A DNA stretch of 64,000 nucleotides from Chromatiales bacterium (GTDB lineage Bacteria; Pseudomonadota; Gammaproteobacteria; Steroidobacterales; GCA-2729495), in NCBI GenBank assembly GCA_002729495.1, contig PBYE01000051.1, positions 1 to 64,000 of the forward strand, read 5' to 3'. The translations under genes and the position numbers were made by a program. The notes beneath the pieces were generated by a model. It was not told the origin of the DNA and did no database searches. It worked only from the letters and a program-made list of their open reading frames with translations. Below, piece by piece: positions 1 through 10,878 of this stretch; the first letter of the stretch is position 1, and every line of letters begins with the position of its first letter.

Positions 1-62
1 CGCGAAGCGGCTCCTGCTCTGAACCAGTTTGGCTAAGCTGGGTAATCGGTCTGTGCGGGAAA

Positions 63-152
63 TGGCGGAGAGGGAGGGATTCGAACCCCCGGACCCGGTG
101 AAGGGTCAACGGTTTTCAAGACCGCCGCATTCGACCGCTCTGCCACCTCTCC
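63..152 (-). tRNA. serT: tRNA-Ser (anticodon UGA)
   Basis: Read on the minus strand this is a 90-base class II tRNA. The acceptor stem GGAGAGG pairs with CCTCTCC and is followed by G and an encoded CCA. The anticodon loop CTTGAAA gives anticodon TGA (plus-strand bases 116-118), and a long variable arm lies between the anticodon and T arms, as expected for tRNA-Ser. It reads UCN serine codons. In E. coli the equivalent gene, serT, also lies next to yccA, and here yccA is the next gene. SerS, the enzyme that charges this tRNA, is encoded about 1.2 kb away. Confidence 0.95.
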
Positions 153-574
153 GAACTCTAATTGTAAAGGCAAGAGGCATTCTGCGAATTCCCGGTTGGG
201 ATTGACTCGCTCGTTAACACTCGCTTCGCCCTGCGGGCGCTCATCGCAGCAGTACTGCTCGAGCGTCCTCTCGCCCGCCTGCCCGAACGCTGCGCGTTCC
301 GTCAACCGTGCTCGGGCCAAACCCCCGGACCCGGTGAAGGGTCAACGGTTTTCAAGACCGTCGCATTCGGGCTATACAAATATGTGCCGCTACGCGGCCC
401 TTCGATTTGCGTGTCCGAATACACGCAGATTCCCTCTCCGTACGGTATTTCGTGCCGCGATTCTCGCGCTTCTGCCGGCTTAACACAATTCGGCGGGCAC
501 TTTTCAGCCTGTATTGTTGTCACAGGTGACGTGCTAAAATCCACCGCCAGACCGCGTCTAATCAGGAGAAAGCG
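153..574. other. Intergenic region between tRNA-Ser and yccA
   Basis: About 420 bases with no convincing protein gene. It holds the tRNA-Ser fragment at 320-369. Short open frames that cross it read through tRNA sequence and end in the typical translated-tRNA pattern, so I do not accept them. A yccA promoter must lie upstream of 575. TAAAAT at 535-540 could be its -10 box, but I see no well-spaced -35 partner. Confidence 0.5.
320..369 (-). pseudogene. Internal fragment of tRNA-Ser (partial duplicate)
   Basis: Bases 320-369 repeat bases 84-133 of the intact tRNA-Ser with one mismatch in 50. The copy covers the T-loop edge, variable arm, anticodon arm (again TGA) and part of the D arm. It lacks both sides of the acceptor stem and the CCA end, so it cannot fold into a working tRNA. 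It may be a decayed second tRNA gene or a relic of recombination at the tRNA. No integrase or other mobile gene is visible nearby. Confidence 0.7.
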
Positions 575-1267
575 ATGCAACAGGATCCAGTTCGCCGGGA
601 TGGAACCCGCGTAGTTTATGGTGAGCCGATACGCGAATCGGCGCTGCAAACCAATAAGGTTCTGCGCAGTACCTACATGCTGCTATCAGTGACATTGCTG
701 TTCAGCGCCGCCATGGCCGGCGTTTCGATGGCGCTGAAACTCCCCTATTTCGGGCCGCTGTTAACCATCGGCGGTATGTTCGGGTTGCTGTTCCTGACGC
801 ACGCCCTGCGTAATTCGGCAGGCGGCATCATCGCAGTGTTCGCGTTTACGGGCTTTATGGGTCTTGTGCTGGGCCCGACCCTCACAATGTATATGGAAAA
901 CGTGCCCAACGGCGGCGAGCTCATTCTGACGTCGCTGGGTGCTACCGGCTTGATTTTCTTGTCGCTGAGCGCTTATGTACTGAAAACCGGCAAGGATTTT
1001 AGTTTCCTGGGTGGTTTTCTGACTGTAGGTCTGATCGGCATCGTAATAGTGATGCTGCTGGGCTGGTTCGTTTTCGACTTTTCGGCCTACCAGATGACCA
1101 TTTCGTCAGCGGTCGTGCTGCTGATGGGTGGTTTTATCCTGTTCGATACGAGCCGCATCATTCATGGCGGGCAGACCAACTACATTTCCGCCACGGTGAG
1201 CCTGTACCTGTCGATATACAATATTTTTATACATCTTCTGATGCTGCTCGGCGGGAATCGCGAGTAA
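575..1267 (+). CDS. yccA: Bax inhibitor-1/YccA family membrane protein
   Basis: A 230-residue integral inner-membrane protein of the BI-1/YccA family. In E. coli YccA binds the FtsH protease and modulates its action on membrane proteins such as SecY; that role is taken from the family. After a soluble N-terminal tail of about 30 residues, the sequence is a run of roughly seven hydrophobic segments. The C-terminal part has the family pattern with an acidic residue in LFDTSRIIHGG. The ATG at 575 follows an AGGAG ribosome site at 564-568. It is a single-gene unit, ending in a shared terminator facing serS. The tRNA-Ser(UGA)-yccA neighbourhood resembles that of E. coli. Confidence 0.9.
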   Translation: MQQDPVRRDGTRVVYGEPIRESALQTNKVLRSTYMLLSVTLLFSAAMAGVSMALKLPYFGPLLTIGGMFGLLFLTHALRNSAGGIIAVFAFTGFMGLVLGPTLTMYMENVPNGGELILTSLGATGLIFLSLSAYVLKTGKDFSFLGGFLTVGLIGIVIVMLLGWFVFDFSAYQMTISSAVVLLMGGFILFDTSRIIHGGQTNYISATVSLYLSIYNIFIHLLMLLGGNRE

Positions 1268-1284
1268 GTTCGCCGCAATTGAAT

Positions 1285-1315
1285 AAAAAAGCCCCGCTTG
1301 ACGGGGCTTTTTTTT
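1285..1315. terminator. Bidirectional intrinsic terminator (yccA / serS)
   Basis: The stem GCCCCG-CTTGA-CGGGGC (1291-1307) is flanked by six A on the left and eight T on the right. It can therefore stop transcription of yccA on the plus strand and of the serS operon on the minus strand, which ends at 1318. Confidence 0.92.
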
Positions 1316-1317
1316 GG

Positions 1318-2619
<1,302 letters not shown>

Positions 2620-2689
2620 TCAGCAGGCGCTGCTTTGCGAGTGACGGGGGAATCCCGGCGCAAAGTTTACACTGCAAGTCCGCCTGCGG

Positions 2690-4036
2690 TCAGGATTGCT
2701 TGCGGCTGCGTGATTTCTGCGCATCGCTTCTTCTCGCCTGCCGGTTTGCCTCGCGAAGCCGATTAAGTTTTTCGGCAATCCGGATCTCGAGACCGGCAGG
2801 CAAAGGCTCGTAATAGTGGCGTTCATCCATATCATCCGGGAAATAGTGCTCGCCGGCGGCGAAGGCGTCGGGTTCGTTGTGGGCATAGCGGTAATCCTTG
2901 CCGTGGCCGAGTTCCTTGGCCAGGCTGGTCGGCGCATTGCGAAGCCGTTCCGGAACTTCCTTGCTGCCCAGTTCACGCGCATCCTTAGTGGCCTGCCCCA
3001 GCGCCTTGTAGACCGCGTTGCTTTTCGCCGCACACGCCAGGAATACCAGCGCTTGTGCCAGCGCCAGTTCGCCTTCCGGACTGCCCAGCCGTTCGTAGGT
3101 TTCGCAGGCGTCCAGGGCGAGGCGCAGGGCGCGTGGATCGGCGTTACCGATATCTTCCGACGCCATGCGAATCATGCGCCGGGCGATATACAGGGGATCG
3201 CAACCACCATCGAGCATACGCGCAAACCAGTAAAGCGATGCGTCGGGATCAGAGCCCCGAACGGCTTTATGCAACGCTGATATCTGGTCATAGAAAACAT
3301 CCCCGCCCCGGTCAAAGCGACGTACGCCGCCCGTCGCAACCTCGGCAACCAGTTCCTCGGTAATGGTCTTATTCCCGGCGCTGTCCGCCAGTCCCGCGGC
3401 CAGCTCGAGCAAATTCAGTGCCCGGCGTGCATCCCCGTCTGCCGCAGCTGCAAGTTGTCCGACCTGTTCGGCCGTACAACTGAACGCGCCGGCGAGCCCG
3501 TTTTCTGTATCGGCTAGCGCGCGCTCTACCAGGGTTTCGATATCGTCGATCGATAAGGCCTTAAGCACATAGACACGAGCACGGGACAGGAGCGCATTGT
3601 TCAGCTCGAACGAAGGGTTTTCGGTAGTGGCACCAATGAAAATAAGGGTGCCGTCCTCGACCCAGGGCAGGAAAGCGTCCTGCTGGGCCTTGTTGAAGCG
3701 ATGAACCTCGTCCAGAAACAGGACCGTGGAGCAGTGTTTAACAGAACGATATTCCTTTGCTTTTTCAACCGCTTGCCGTATATCCTTAACACCTGACATT
3801 ACAGCTGAGAAGGCAATGAATTCCGCTTGTGCAGCGCCGGCAACCAACCGCGCGAGCGTCGTTTTGCCGGTGCCGGGCGGGCCCCAGAGAATGGCGGAAT
3901 GGAGCGGGTCGGCGTTAAGGAGTCCGGTCAGGGGTTTGCCCGGCCCGAGCAGGTGTGGCTGGCCGACGACGCCTTTCACCCTTGCCGGTCGCATACGATC
4001 GGCCAGCGGGCGCGCCGTTGCGGGGGTTGAGGTCAC
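2690..4036 (-). CDS. rarA: Replication-associated recombination protein A (AAA+ ATPase)
   Basis: A 448-residue AAA+ ATPase of the RarA/MgsA/WRNIP1 family, related to clamp-loader subunits. It acts at stalled replication forks and single-strand gaps. Walker A is GPPGTGKTT at residues 52-60, Walker B is [11 protein letters not shown] near 105-115, and sensor 1 includes [12 protein letters not shown]. The C-terminal half has the family tetramerisation region. The start is GTG at 4036: it forms a GTGA overlap with the stop of the upstream VanZ-like gene, implying translational coupling. The lolA-rarA-serS order is shared with E. coli and Pseudomonas, except for the inserted VanZ-like gene. Confidence 0.95.
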   Translation of the reverse strand: MTSTPATARPLADRMRPARVKGVVGQPHLLGPGKPLTGLLNADPLHSAILWGPPGTGKTTLARLVAGAAQAEFIAFSAVMSGVKDIRQAVEKAKEYRSVKHCSTVLFLDEVHRFNKAQQDAFLPWVEDGTLIFIGATTENPSFELNNALLSRARVYVLKALSIDDIETLVERALADTENGLAGAFSCTAEQVGQLAAAADGDARRALNLLELAAGLADSAGNKTITEELVAEVATGGVRRFDRGGDVFYDQISALHKAVRGSDPDASLYWFARMLDGGCDPLYIARRMIRMASEDIGNADPRALRLALDACETYERLGSPEGELALAQALVFLACAAKSNAVYKALGQATKDARELGSKEVPERLRNAPTSLAKELGHGKDYRYAHNEPDAFAAGEHYFPDDMDERHYYEPLPAGLEIRIAEKLNRLREANRQARRSDAQKSRSRKQS

Positions 4037-4431
4037 CGTACCCCCAGAAACCGCTCAACCCAGTTTGCCCAGTTTGCCAGACCTGCCTTGATCATTAACC
4101 AGCCCAGTACGAGACCGACCGTATCTGCAACTATATCGCCCCATTCCATCACCCGGTATCCCGTGAAGAACTGCATAACCTCGATAAATACGCCGTAAGT
4201 CAGCAGCAGCCCGAACAAAGACGACCAGCGGGATTGCGGGATCACCGCGCTGAACCAGACGATTAAGGCGGTAAAGGCCAGCATATGCGCGATCTTGTCC
4301 GCGAAAGTGACCGGCAAGTCTGGTCCCGTAAACGGCACCAGTGACAGGCTCAGAACCACCATTAACAGGCCGATCCCGCCCGCAATCCAATACGTTTTGT
4401 AACGGAGCTGATCCGGTGAAAAGATATTCAT
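4033..4431 (-). CDS. VanZ-like family membrane protein
   Basis: A 132-residue protein with about four predicted membrane segments and the VanZ-like pattern: an acidic/histidine pair after the first helix (ADKIAHMLAF) and GDIVADTVG near the C-terminus. The family is named after VanZ of teicoplanin-resistant enterococci, but chromosomal proteobacterial members have no established role and no resistance should be assumed. It sits between lolA (6-base gap) and rarA (4-base overlap), so it is an operon member. It is absent from the corresponding E. coli operon. The function is unknown. Confidence 0.8.
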   Translation of the reverse strand: MNIFSPDQLRYKTYWIAGGIGLLMVVLSLSLVPFTGPDLPVTFADKIAHMLAFTALIVWFSAVIPQSRWSSLFGLLLTYGVFIEVMQFFTGYRVMEWGDIVADTVGLVLGWLMIKAGLANWANWVERFLGVR

Positions 4432-4437
4432 GTGGCA

Positions 4438-5097
4438 CTAATTATTGCGCTGATCGATCAAATCTGAGCCATCAGGAACAGAGAAAGTAAACAGGTCTGC
4501 ATTTAACGGTGGGTTTCGTTGACTATCTTCAAACGCGATTAAGGTTTGCTGGCCGAAACTGTCCAGAATCGCGAGGCTTTTTAGCATGGGTCCTGCAAAG
4601 CCCAGGACGATTTCCCTGAAGTCGCTGTTGCTTGCAAGGGGCACCAGGGTTACTACTGAGCCGTCGCCCGCATCGTATACGGCCGTGATCGAATAACTAT
4701 CCAATGCTGCCATATTGCCTGCCAGCAGCCCGGCCGGCGTTTGCGCAATTGCACCGTCGGCCGATCGCACTGTTGCCTGCTCCAGTTCCGCATCGTAGAT
4801 CCAGATTTCAGTTTCGTTCACGACAATCAGTTGTTCCCAGGGGGCCGTGTAGTTCCAGCGAAACATGCCCGGCCTTTGCAGCCACAGCGTGCCGTTGCCC
4901 TCCTCGACTACGTCGCCCGTCTCGTCACTCACCACCTGCTCGAAATCAGCCCTGTAGCTGTCGAAGGAGGTGAGAAACCGGCACAGAACGGGCGGGTGGC
5001 CGTTATCCGTGCAGCTAATGTTGTTTGGGTATGCCGGCGCAATGCCAATGAGTAGCAGCACTACGATATGCAGCGGTGAGCGCATGCGGGCCGCCAT
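4438..5097 (-). CDS. lolA: Outer-membrane lipoprotein carrier protein LolA
   Basis: A periplasmic chaperone of 219 residues that takes lipoproteins released by the LolCDE complex and carries them to LolB on the outer membrane. A signal peptide spans roughly residues 1-25 (basic start, hydrophobic LHIVVLLLIGIA). The mature part shows the LolA pattern: F-x-Q near the start of the first strand (YRADFEQVVSD) and the aromatic-rich LWLQRPGMFRWNYTAPWEQ region. It lies 5 bases downstream of the ftsK stop. Its partners, LolD and two LolC/E permeases, are encoded about 40 kb away in this same window. Confidence 0.93.
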   Translation of the reverse strand: MAARMRSPLHIVVLLLIGIAPAYPNNISCTDNGHPPVLCRFLTSFDSYRADFEQVVSDETGDVVEEGNGTLWLQRPGMFRWNYTAPWEQLIVVNETEIWIYDAELEQATVRSADGAIAQTPAGLLAGNMAALDSYSITAVYDAGDGSVVTLVPLASNSDFREIVLGFAGPMLKSLAILDSFGQQTLIAFEDSQRNPPLNADLFTFSVPDGSDLIDQRNN

Positions 5098-5102
5098 GCC
5101 GG

Positions 5103-7421
5103 CTAATCGTCACTCGGCGGTGGCGGCGCTAAAACTTCGCGCGTGCCATTCGATTCCAGCGGGCTGACAATGCCGGCAGCTTCCATGCTTTCAACCAGCC
5201 GGGCCGCCCGGTTGTAACCGATCTTCAGGCGCCTCTGAACGCCTGAAATTGACGCCCTGCGGGTCTCGATGACGATCTGAACCGCCTGGTCATACAGCGG
5301 ATCTTCTTCGCCATCGCCGGCTCCCGCGCCGGGTTCGCCTGCCAACCCCGGGATGGGTGCAGACGGACCTTCCGTAACTTCATCTATATAGGTGGGTTCA
5401 CCCGAAGCTTTAAGCCTGGCCGCAACCCGCAAGACTTCCTGATCCGATACAAACGCGCCGTGCACCCGCACCGGTGTGGGTGCCCCCGACGGCAGAAACA
5501 ACATGTCGCCATGGCCGAGGAGATTCTCGGCACCCGACTGGTCAAGGATGGTTCGCGAATCAACCTTGGCAGAAACCTGGAACGCTATGCGACATGGAAT
5601 GTTTGCCTTAATCAGGCCGGTAATAACGTCTACCGACGGTCTTTGGGTCGCTACGATCATGTGTATTCCTGACGCCCGGGCTTTCTGGGCCAGCCGGGTA
5701 ATCAGCTCTTCCACTTTTTTGCCGACGATCATCATCATGTCAGCGAGCTCGTCTATGACGACGACAATATTAGGTAAGACCTGCAAAGCCGGTGCATCGG
5801 ACGGCTGATCGGTATCTCCGACTATATATAAGGGGTCCGGGATAGGCTGACCTTTCTCAATCGCCGCACTCACCTTTCTGTTATAGCCCCCGAGATTGCG
5901 AACTTTTAAAGCCGCCATGAGTTTGTAGCGGCGCTCCATTTCAGCCACGCACCAGCGCAGCGAATTCGCGGCTTCTTTCATGTCGGTTACGACCGGTGCG
6001 AGCAGGTGCGGTATGCCTTCGTAAACCGAAAGCTCGAGCATCTTGGGGTCGATCATGATCATCCGTACCTGCTCGGGTTTCGACTTGTACAGGAGGCTCA
6101 ACACCATCGCGTTAATGCCTACCGACTTACCCGATCCGGTGGTGCCGGCGATCATCAGGTGCGGCATCCTTGAAAGGTCGGCAACGACAGATTTGCCACT
6201 GATGTCTTTACCGAGCGCGAGCGTAAGCGGAGATGGCAGCTCCTCGTAGGCTCTCGAGCGAAGTATTTCACCGAGCGTAACCATCTCCCGGCTTTCATTG
6301 GGTATTTCCAGGCCAACGAAGCTCTTGCCGGGGATTACCTCGACAACACGCACACTAATCGCCGACAGCGCGCGGGCGATGTCCTTGGCAAGGCTGCTTA
6401 TCTGGCTGACTTTAACGCCGGCGGCCGGATTAAGCTCAAACCGGGTTACGACCGGGCCCGGGTGAACCGCGACGACGTCGACGTCGACGCCGAAATCACG
6501 CAGTTTCAGTTCGACCAGGCGCGACATACCCTCGAGCGCTTCTTCCGAATAAGCCGGCGGCCTGGCGGGCGGATCATCCAGCAAAGAAAGCGGGGGCAAA
6601 CTGCCGGCAGGCACGTTATCGAACATCGGGACCTGGCGTTCCTTTTCGGCCCGTTGACTGGCCTCCGGGGCTTTGGGCTGTGGTTCGATACGCGGTTTCG
6701 ACCTGTGGAAACGTTTTTTCTCGATCTGTCGTTTGGCGCGGACGGCTTCCTGGCGTTGTTTCTGTACCTGCCTGGCCTGCATCCTTTCCTGGGTAATCGC
6801 CAGGGTTTTACGCAGTAAATCTCCTCCCTCGAGAATTTGACGGCCGACCCAGTCCATAGCAGCCAGCCATGACAGCCCGGTAAACAGAGAGATCGCGGCG
6901 AGCCAGAGCGCCAGCAGCAGCAGTGTCGCGCCAAGCAGCCCGAACGCGCCCTCGAGCGCAAGCCCAACCAGTTGCCCAAGCACGCCACCGGCGGTTTCAC
7001 GCAGATCGGGATGGGCAAAATGCAGTGTGGCCAGGCCGCAGCTCGTGACCACCGCGAGCAGGAAACCTCCCGTGCGTGATAAGAACACGGACTTGTTGAG
7101 CGGTTCCGCACTCTCGCGGGCAGAAAACATGAGCCAGCCGGCCAGCAGGGTCATGGCCGGGAACAGGAATGCCGGCATACCACAGAGGTAATAAGCAATA
7201 TCGGCGAACCAGGCACCCGCCGCGCCTATCTGGTTGTGCAACGGCTCAGTGCTGATGCCGGTATGACTGAATCCGGGGTCTTCAGGGTGATAGCTAAGCA
7301 GTGCCAGCAACATGATCAGTGACAAGGCGCTGAATACCCACAGCGCGGATTCTCGCACCGAGCGGGTAACCACTGATGACGCCGCGACGCCCTGCCGTCC
7401 TAGTTGAGCTGCCTTGGCCAC
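5103..7421 (-). CDS. ftsK: DNA translocase FtsK
   Basis: A 772-residue membrane-anchored DNA pump that segregates chromosome termini at the septum and activates XerCD recombination at dif. The N-terminus has about four membrane segments within residues 1-200. The linker of about 90 residues is Lys/Arg/Gln-rich and then acidic/Pro-rich, much shorter than in the 1329-residue E. coli protein and like that of Pseudomonas. The motor has Walker A GTTGSGKS and Walker [13 protein letters not shown]. The C-terminal gamma domain, which reads KOPS sites, is present ([15 protein letters not shown]). It heads the ftsK-lolA-vanZ-rarA-serS run and is divergent from trxB. Confidence 0.97.
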   Translation of the reverse strand: MAKAAQLGRQGVAASSVVTRSVRESALWVFSALSLIMLLALLSYHPEDPGFSHTGISTEPLHNQIGAAGAWFADIAYYLCGMPAFLFPAMTLLAGWLMFSARESAEPLNKSVFLSRTGGFLLAVVTSCGLATLHFAHPDLRETAGGVLGQLVGLALEGAFGLLGATLLLLALWLAAISLFTGLSWLAAMDWVGRQILEGGDLLRKTLAITQERMQARQVQKQRQEAVRAKRQIEKKRFHRSKPRIEPQPKAPEASQRAEKERQVPMFDNVPAGSLPPLSLLDDPPARPPAYSEEALEGMSRLVELKLRDFGVDVDVVAVHPGPVVTRFELNPAAGVKVSQISSLAKDIARALSAISVRVVEVIPGKSFVGLEIPNESREMVTLGEILRSRAYEELPSPLTLALGKDISGKSVVADLSRMPHLMIAGTTGSGKSVGINAMVLSLLYKSKPEQVRMIMIDPKMLELSVYEGIPHLLAPVVTDMKEAANSLRWCVAEMERRYKLMAALKVRNLGGYNRKVSAAIEKGQPIPDPLYIVGDTDQPSDAPALQVLPNIVVVIDELADMMMIVGKKVEELITRLAQKARASGIHMIVATQRPSVDVITGLIKANIPCRIAFQVSAKVDSRTILDQSGAENLLGHGDMLFLPSGAPTPVRVHGAFVSDQEVLRVAARLKASGEPTYIDEVTEGPSAPIPGLAGEPGAGAGDGEEDPLYDQAVQIVIETRRASISGVQRRLKIGYNRAARLVESMEAAGIVSPLESNGTREVLAPPPPSDD

Positions 7422-7540
7422 AATATTCTCTCAGCTATCATTTAACTGCATTGAAAACAGAGTGGTAACGCGCACGAACTGCAACAACAACACCGCAGCA
7501 TCGCCTTGTCGACCGGCATAAAGGTATGAAACTCCGTTCT

Positions 7541-7568
7541 TTGCAGCGAACGGCCATTCCCCTAAACT
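7541..7568 (+). promoter_or_regulatory. Possible sigma70 promoter for trxB
   Basis: TTGCAG at 7541-7546 and TAAACT at 7563-7568 are 16 bases apart within the 245-base divergent region between ftsK and trxB. The fit is modest. The rest of the region (7422-7666) shows no gene, and the ftsK promoter on the other strand could not be placed with confidence. Confidence 0.3.
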
Positions 7569-7639
7569 ACAACGCCGGTTTAAGGAGCGAAGATTTCTCC
7601 ACTTCCGGACTACGCAACCACAACAACCTCCGGCAATAA

Positions 7640-8641
<1,002 letters not shown>

Positions 8642-8654
8642 GCAGCCAGAACGC

Positions 8655-9800
8655 ATGCACATCCAGGTTCAAGATTCCATAAGTAACATTGAGCCAACCG
8701 ACTGGAATGGCCTGCTTACCAGGGACGATCCTTTTCTGCGGCATGAGTTTCTGCTGGCACTGGAAAAATCCGGCAGCGTATCCCGCGAGACGGGCTGGAG
8801 CCCCTGCCACCTCACTTGCGAAGATGACTCGGGAAATCTGCTCGGCGCCCTGCCCCTTTACCTGAAAGATAATTCTTACGGCGAATTCGTATTCGACTTT
8901 GCCTGGGCCGGCGCTTACCAGCAGGCGGGGCTACCCTACTACCCGAAGCTTGTCTCCTCAGTGCCGTTTACGCCCGCGACAGGTTCCCGGATCCTTGTGT
9001 CAGGACAGCAAGCAGACAGGGACAAAATCCGATCCGCGCTCGTTGCCGGTGCCATTGACTGCACAACGAATTCAGGCGCATCGTCGCTGCACATTTTGTT
9101 CCCGACGGCAGAAGAAACGCCACTGCTGGAGCAATCAGAGATGTTGTTGCGTAAAGATTGCCAGTTTCACTGGCACAATCGTGGTTATGCGGATTTCGAT
9201 CATTTTCTTGCAGGGTTTACTTCGGCTAAACGCAAGAAGACACGACGCGAGCGGCGAAGGATAGAAGAACAGAGCATTCGTTTCGAGCTTCGCACCGGAC
9301 GCGACCTGGACGAGGACGCCTGGCAGGAGATCATGCCACTGTATCGCACGACATTTTTACGGCGTGGGCGGGAGCCTTACCTTGGAATGGAGTTTTTTCT
9401 GCAGCTATCGGCGACACTGCCCGACAGCCTGGTTGTTTTCTTAGGCTATGCCGGCGATGAGCTCGTGGCCGTGGCCGTATGCTTCAGAAGCGATACCACC
9501 TTGTACGGGCGCTACTGGGGGGCTAACCAGTATATAGATTCGCTGCATTTTGAAACCTGCTACTACCAGGGCATCGAGTACTGTATCGCAGAGGGTTTAC
9601 AGATCTTTGAGCCTGGTACGCAGGGCGAGCACAAAATTAGCCGCGGTTTCGTGCCCACCGAAACCTGGTCAGCGCACTGGTTAACACATCCGCAGTTTGC
9701 AGCCGCTGTGGACGATTACCTTGAGCGTGAGCGTGAACATATAGATCGCTATATCGATGTAGTTGCTTCTCATGTGCCCTACAAAAATGACACCTCGTGA
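8655..9800 (+). CDS. GNAT-fold N-acyltransferase-like protein (COG3146/DUF482)
   Basis: A 381-residue soluble protein of the COG3146 (DUF482) family, with two GNAT-like domains related to FemAB-type transferases. Members are often called peptidoglycan biosynthesis-like, but no reaction is established. Seen here: the N-terminal WNGLLTRDDPFLRHEFLLALE pattern in two parts, a basic SAKRKKTRRERRR stretch in the middle, and the C-terminal YWGANQYIDSLHFETCYYQGIEYCI region with EPGTQGEHKISRGF typical of the family. I place the start at ATG 8655, 13 bases after trxB; a longer in-frame start at 8595 would overlap trxB by 47 bases. It lies 6 bases before aat. Confidence 0.82.
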   Translation: MHIQVQDSISNIEPTDWNGLLTRDDPFLRHEFLLALEKSGSVSRETGWSPCHLTCEDDSGNLLGALPLYLKDNSYGEFVFDFAWAGAYQQAGLPYYPKLVSSVPFTPATGSRILVSGQQADRDKIRSALVAGAIDCTTNSGASSLHILFPTAEETPLLEQSEMLLRKDCQFHWHNRGYADFDHFLAGFTSAKRKKTRRERRRIEEQSIRFELRTGRDLDEDAWQEIMPLYRTTFLRRGREPYLGMEFFLQLSATLPDSLVVFLGYAGDELVAVAVCFRSDTTLYGRYWGANQYIDSLHFETCYYQGIEYCIAEGLQIFEPGTQGEHKISRGFVPTETWSAHWLTHPQFAAAVDDYLEREREHIDRYIDVVASHVPYKNDTS

Positions 9801-9806
9801 GATTTA

Positions 9807-10550
9807 ATGGGTTATCGAGTCAAGAACCTGCACACTTCAGATCCGCCCGACAGTTTCCCTGATCCGGCAACCGCGGGAATTGCACTGGGTGCGCCGGAAG
9901 GCCTGCTGGCCATCGGTGGGGATCTGTCACCCGAACGCCTGTTGGCCGCCTACCGTACCGGCTTGTTTCCCTGGTTCAACAACGATCAGCCAATATTGTG
10001 GTGGTCGCCGGATCCACGTGCTGTCATTTTCCCGTCGCGTTTCCATATGTCGCGCTCGTTGTCACGCACCCTGCGAAATGACCGCTGGCAATATTCACTT
10101 AATCATTCCTTTGACAACGTGATACGCCGGTGCGGGGGTAAGCGAGGTGAGCATGGAACGTGGTTAACCCCGGATATGATTACGGCATACTGTGAGATGC
10201 ATCGACTTGGTTATGCCCATTCTGTTGAAAGCTGGTACGACGGAGAAATCGCGGGCGGTATTTATGGCATTCGCCTGGGCAAAATATTTTTCGGCGAGTC
10301 CATGTTCAGCGCTCGTGAAAATGGCTCAAAAGTTGCATTAAGCGCATTGGTGAATATCTGCCTGGAATCTGACATCCGGCTAATTGATTGCCAGGTTGAA
10401 TCGAGCCATTTGCATACCCTGGGGATGCAGGAAATTGATCGTGATGAGTTTTTGCAGATTTTGCGCGAGTGTGTGCCCGGCGAGACCGCCCTGCCTGACT
10501 GGAAACTGGACAAGCGAGATGCCGCCCCCCTTGCGGCGTTGAGGGGCTGA
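9807..10550 (+). CDS. aat: Leucyl/phenylalanyl-tRNA-protein transferase
   Basis: A 247-residue enzyme that adds Leu or Phe from aminoacyl-tRNA to proteins beginning with Lys or Arg, marking them for ClpS/ClpAP degradation (bacterial N-degron pathway). It shows the family motifs: FPWF, ILWWSPDPRAVI, GYAHSVESW, GGIYGIRLGKIFFGESMFS and IDCQVESSHLHTLG. Its GNAT-like fold is related to the gene upstream. The recogniser and unfoldase of the same pathway, clpS and clpA, lie just beyond infA on the other strand. Confidence 0.97.
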   Translation: MGYRVKNLHTSDPPDSFPDPATAGIALGAPEGLLAIGGDLSPERLLAAYRTGLFPWFNNDQPILWWSPDPRAVIFPSRFHMSRSLSRTLRNDRWQYSLNHSFDNVIRRCGGKRGEHGTWLTPDMITAYCEMHRLGYAHSVESWYDGEIAGGIYGIRLGKIFFGESMFSARENGSKVALSALVNICLESDIRLIDCQVESSHLHTLGMQEIDRDEFLQILRECVPGETALPDWKLDKRDAAPLAALRG

Positions 10551-10586
10551 TACCCGCGAACAAGGCTAGCAGGGCATTGCCAATGC

Positions 10587-10615
10587 TTGCGTCGCTTCGC
10601 CGGTTCTTGCACAAT
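10587..10615 (+). promoter_or_regulatory. Possible sigma70 promoter for infA
   Basis: TTGCGT (10587-10592) and CACAAT (10610-10615) are 17 bases apart in the 97-base gap between aat and infA. Start of transcription would be near 10622, giving a short leader before the ATG at 10648. This is consistent with infA having its own promoter. Confidence 0.4.
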
Positions 10616-10647
10616 GCGCCCGCCCTGTCCAAGGAACCAGAGAACTA

Positions 10648-10866
10648 ATGGCAAAGGAAGAAGCCATCGAGATGGAAGGCGTTGTTTCTGAAACGCTCCC
10701 CAATACCACCTTCCGGGTGGAGTTGGAAAATGGCCATGTCGTGACTGCTCATATTTCTGGAAAAATGCGGAAGCATTACATCCGGATACTGACAGGCGAT
10801 AAAGTTACGGTGGAACTGACTCCTTACGACCTGAGCAAGGGCCGCATCATCTATCGTTCCCGCTAG
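10648..10866 (+). CDS. infA: Translation initiation factor IF-1
   Basis: A 72-residue protein with a single S1-like OB fold, identical in length to E. coli IF-1. It binds the ribosomal A site and assists IF-2 and IF-3 during initiation. The sequence has the invariant [13 protein letters not shown] start and the [17 protein letters not shown] core, ending [11 protein letters not shown]. An AAGGAA ribosome site lies ahead of the ATG. It is convergent with clpA; the stops are only 12 bases apart and no strong terminator hairpin is visible between them. Confidence 0.98.
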   Translation: MAKEEAIEMEGVVSETLPNTTFRVELENGHVVTAHISGKMRKHYIRILTGDKVTVELTPYDLSKGRIIYRSR

Positions 10867-10878
10867 CAAGCTGAATCT

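Noticed and set aside
33-320. 95-residue minus-strand open frame across tRNA-Ser
   Set aside because: Its C-terminal part is the translated tRNA (the familiar AERSNAAVLKTVDPSPGPG pattern) and it has no ribosome site; a read-through artefact.
302-649. 115-residue minus-strand open frame near the tRNA fragment
   Set aside because: It reads through the tRNA duplicate and overlaps yccA on the other strand; no homology recognised.
4033-4431. Glycopeptide resistance through the VanZ-like gene
   Set aside because: VanZ-like proteins are widespread in bacteria without resistance, and no other van gene is present.
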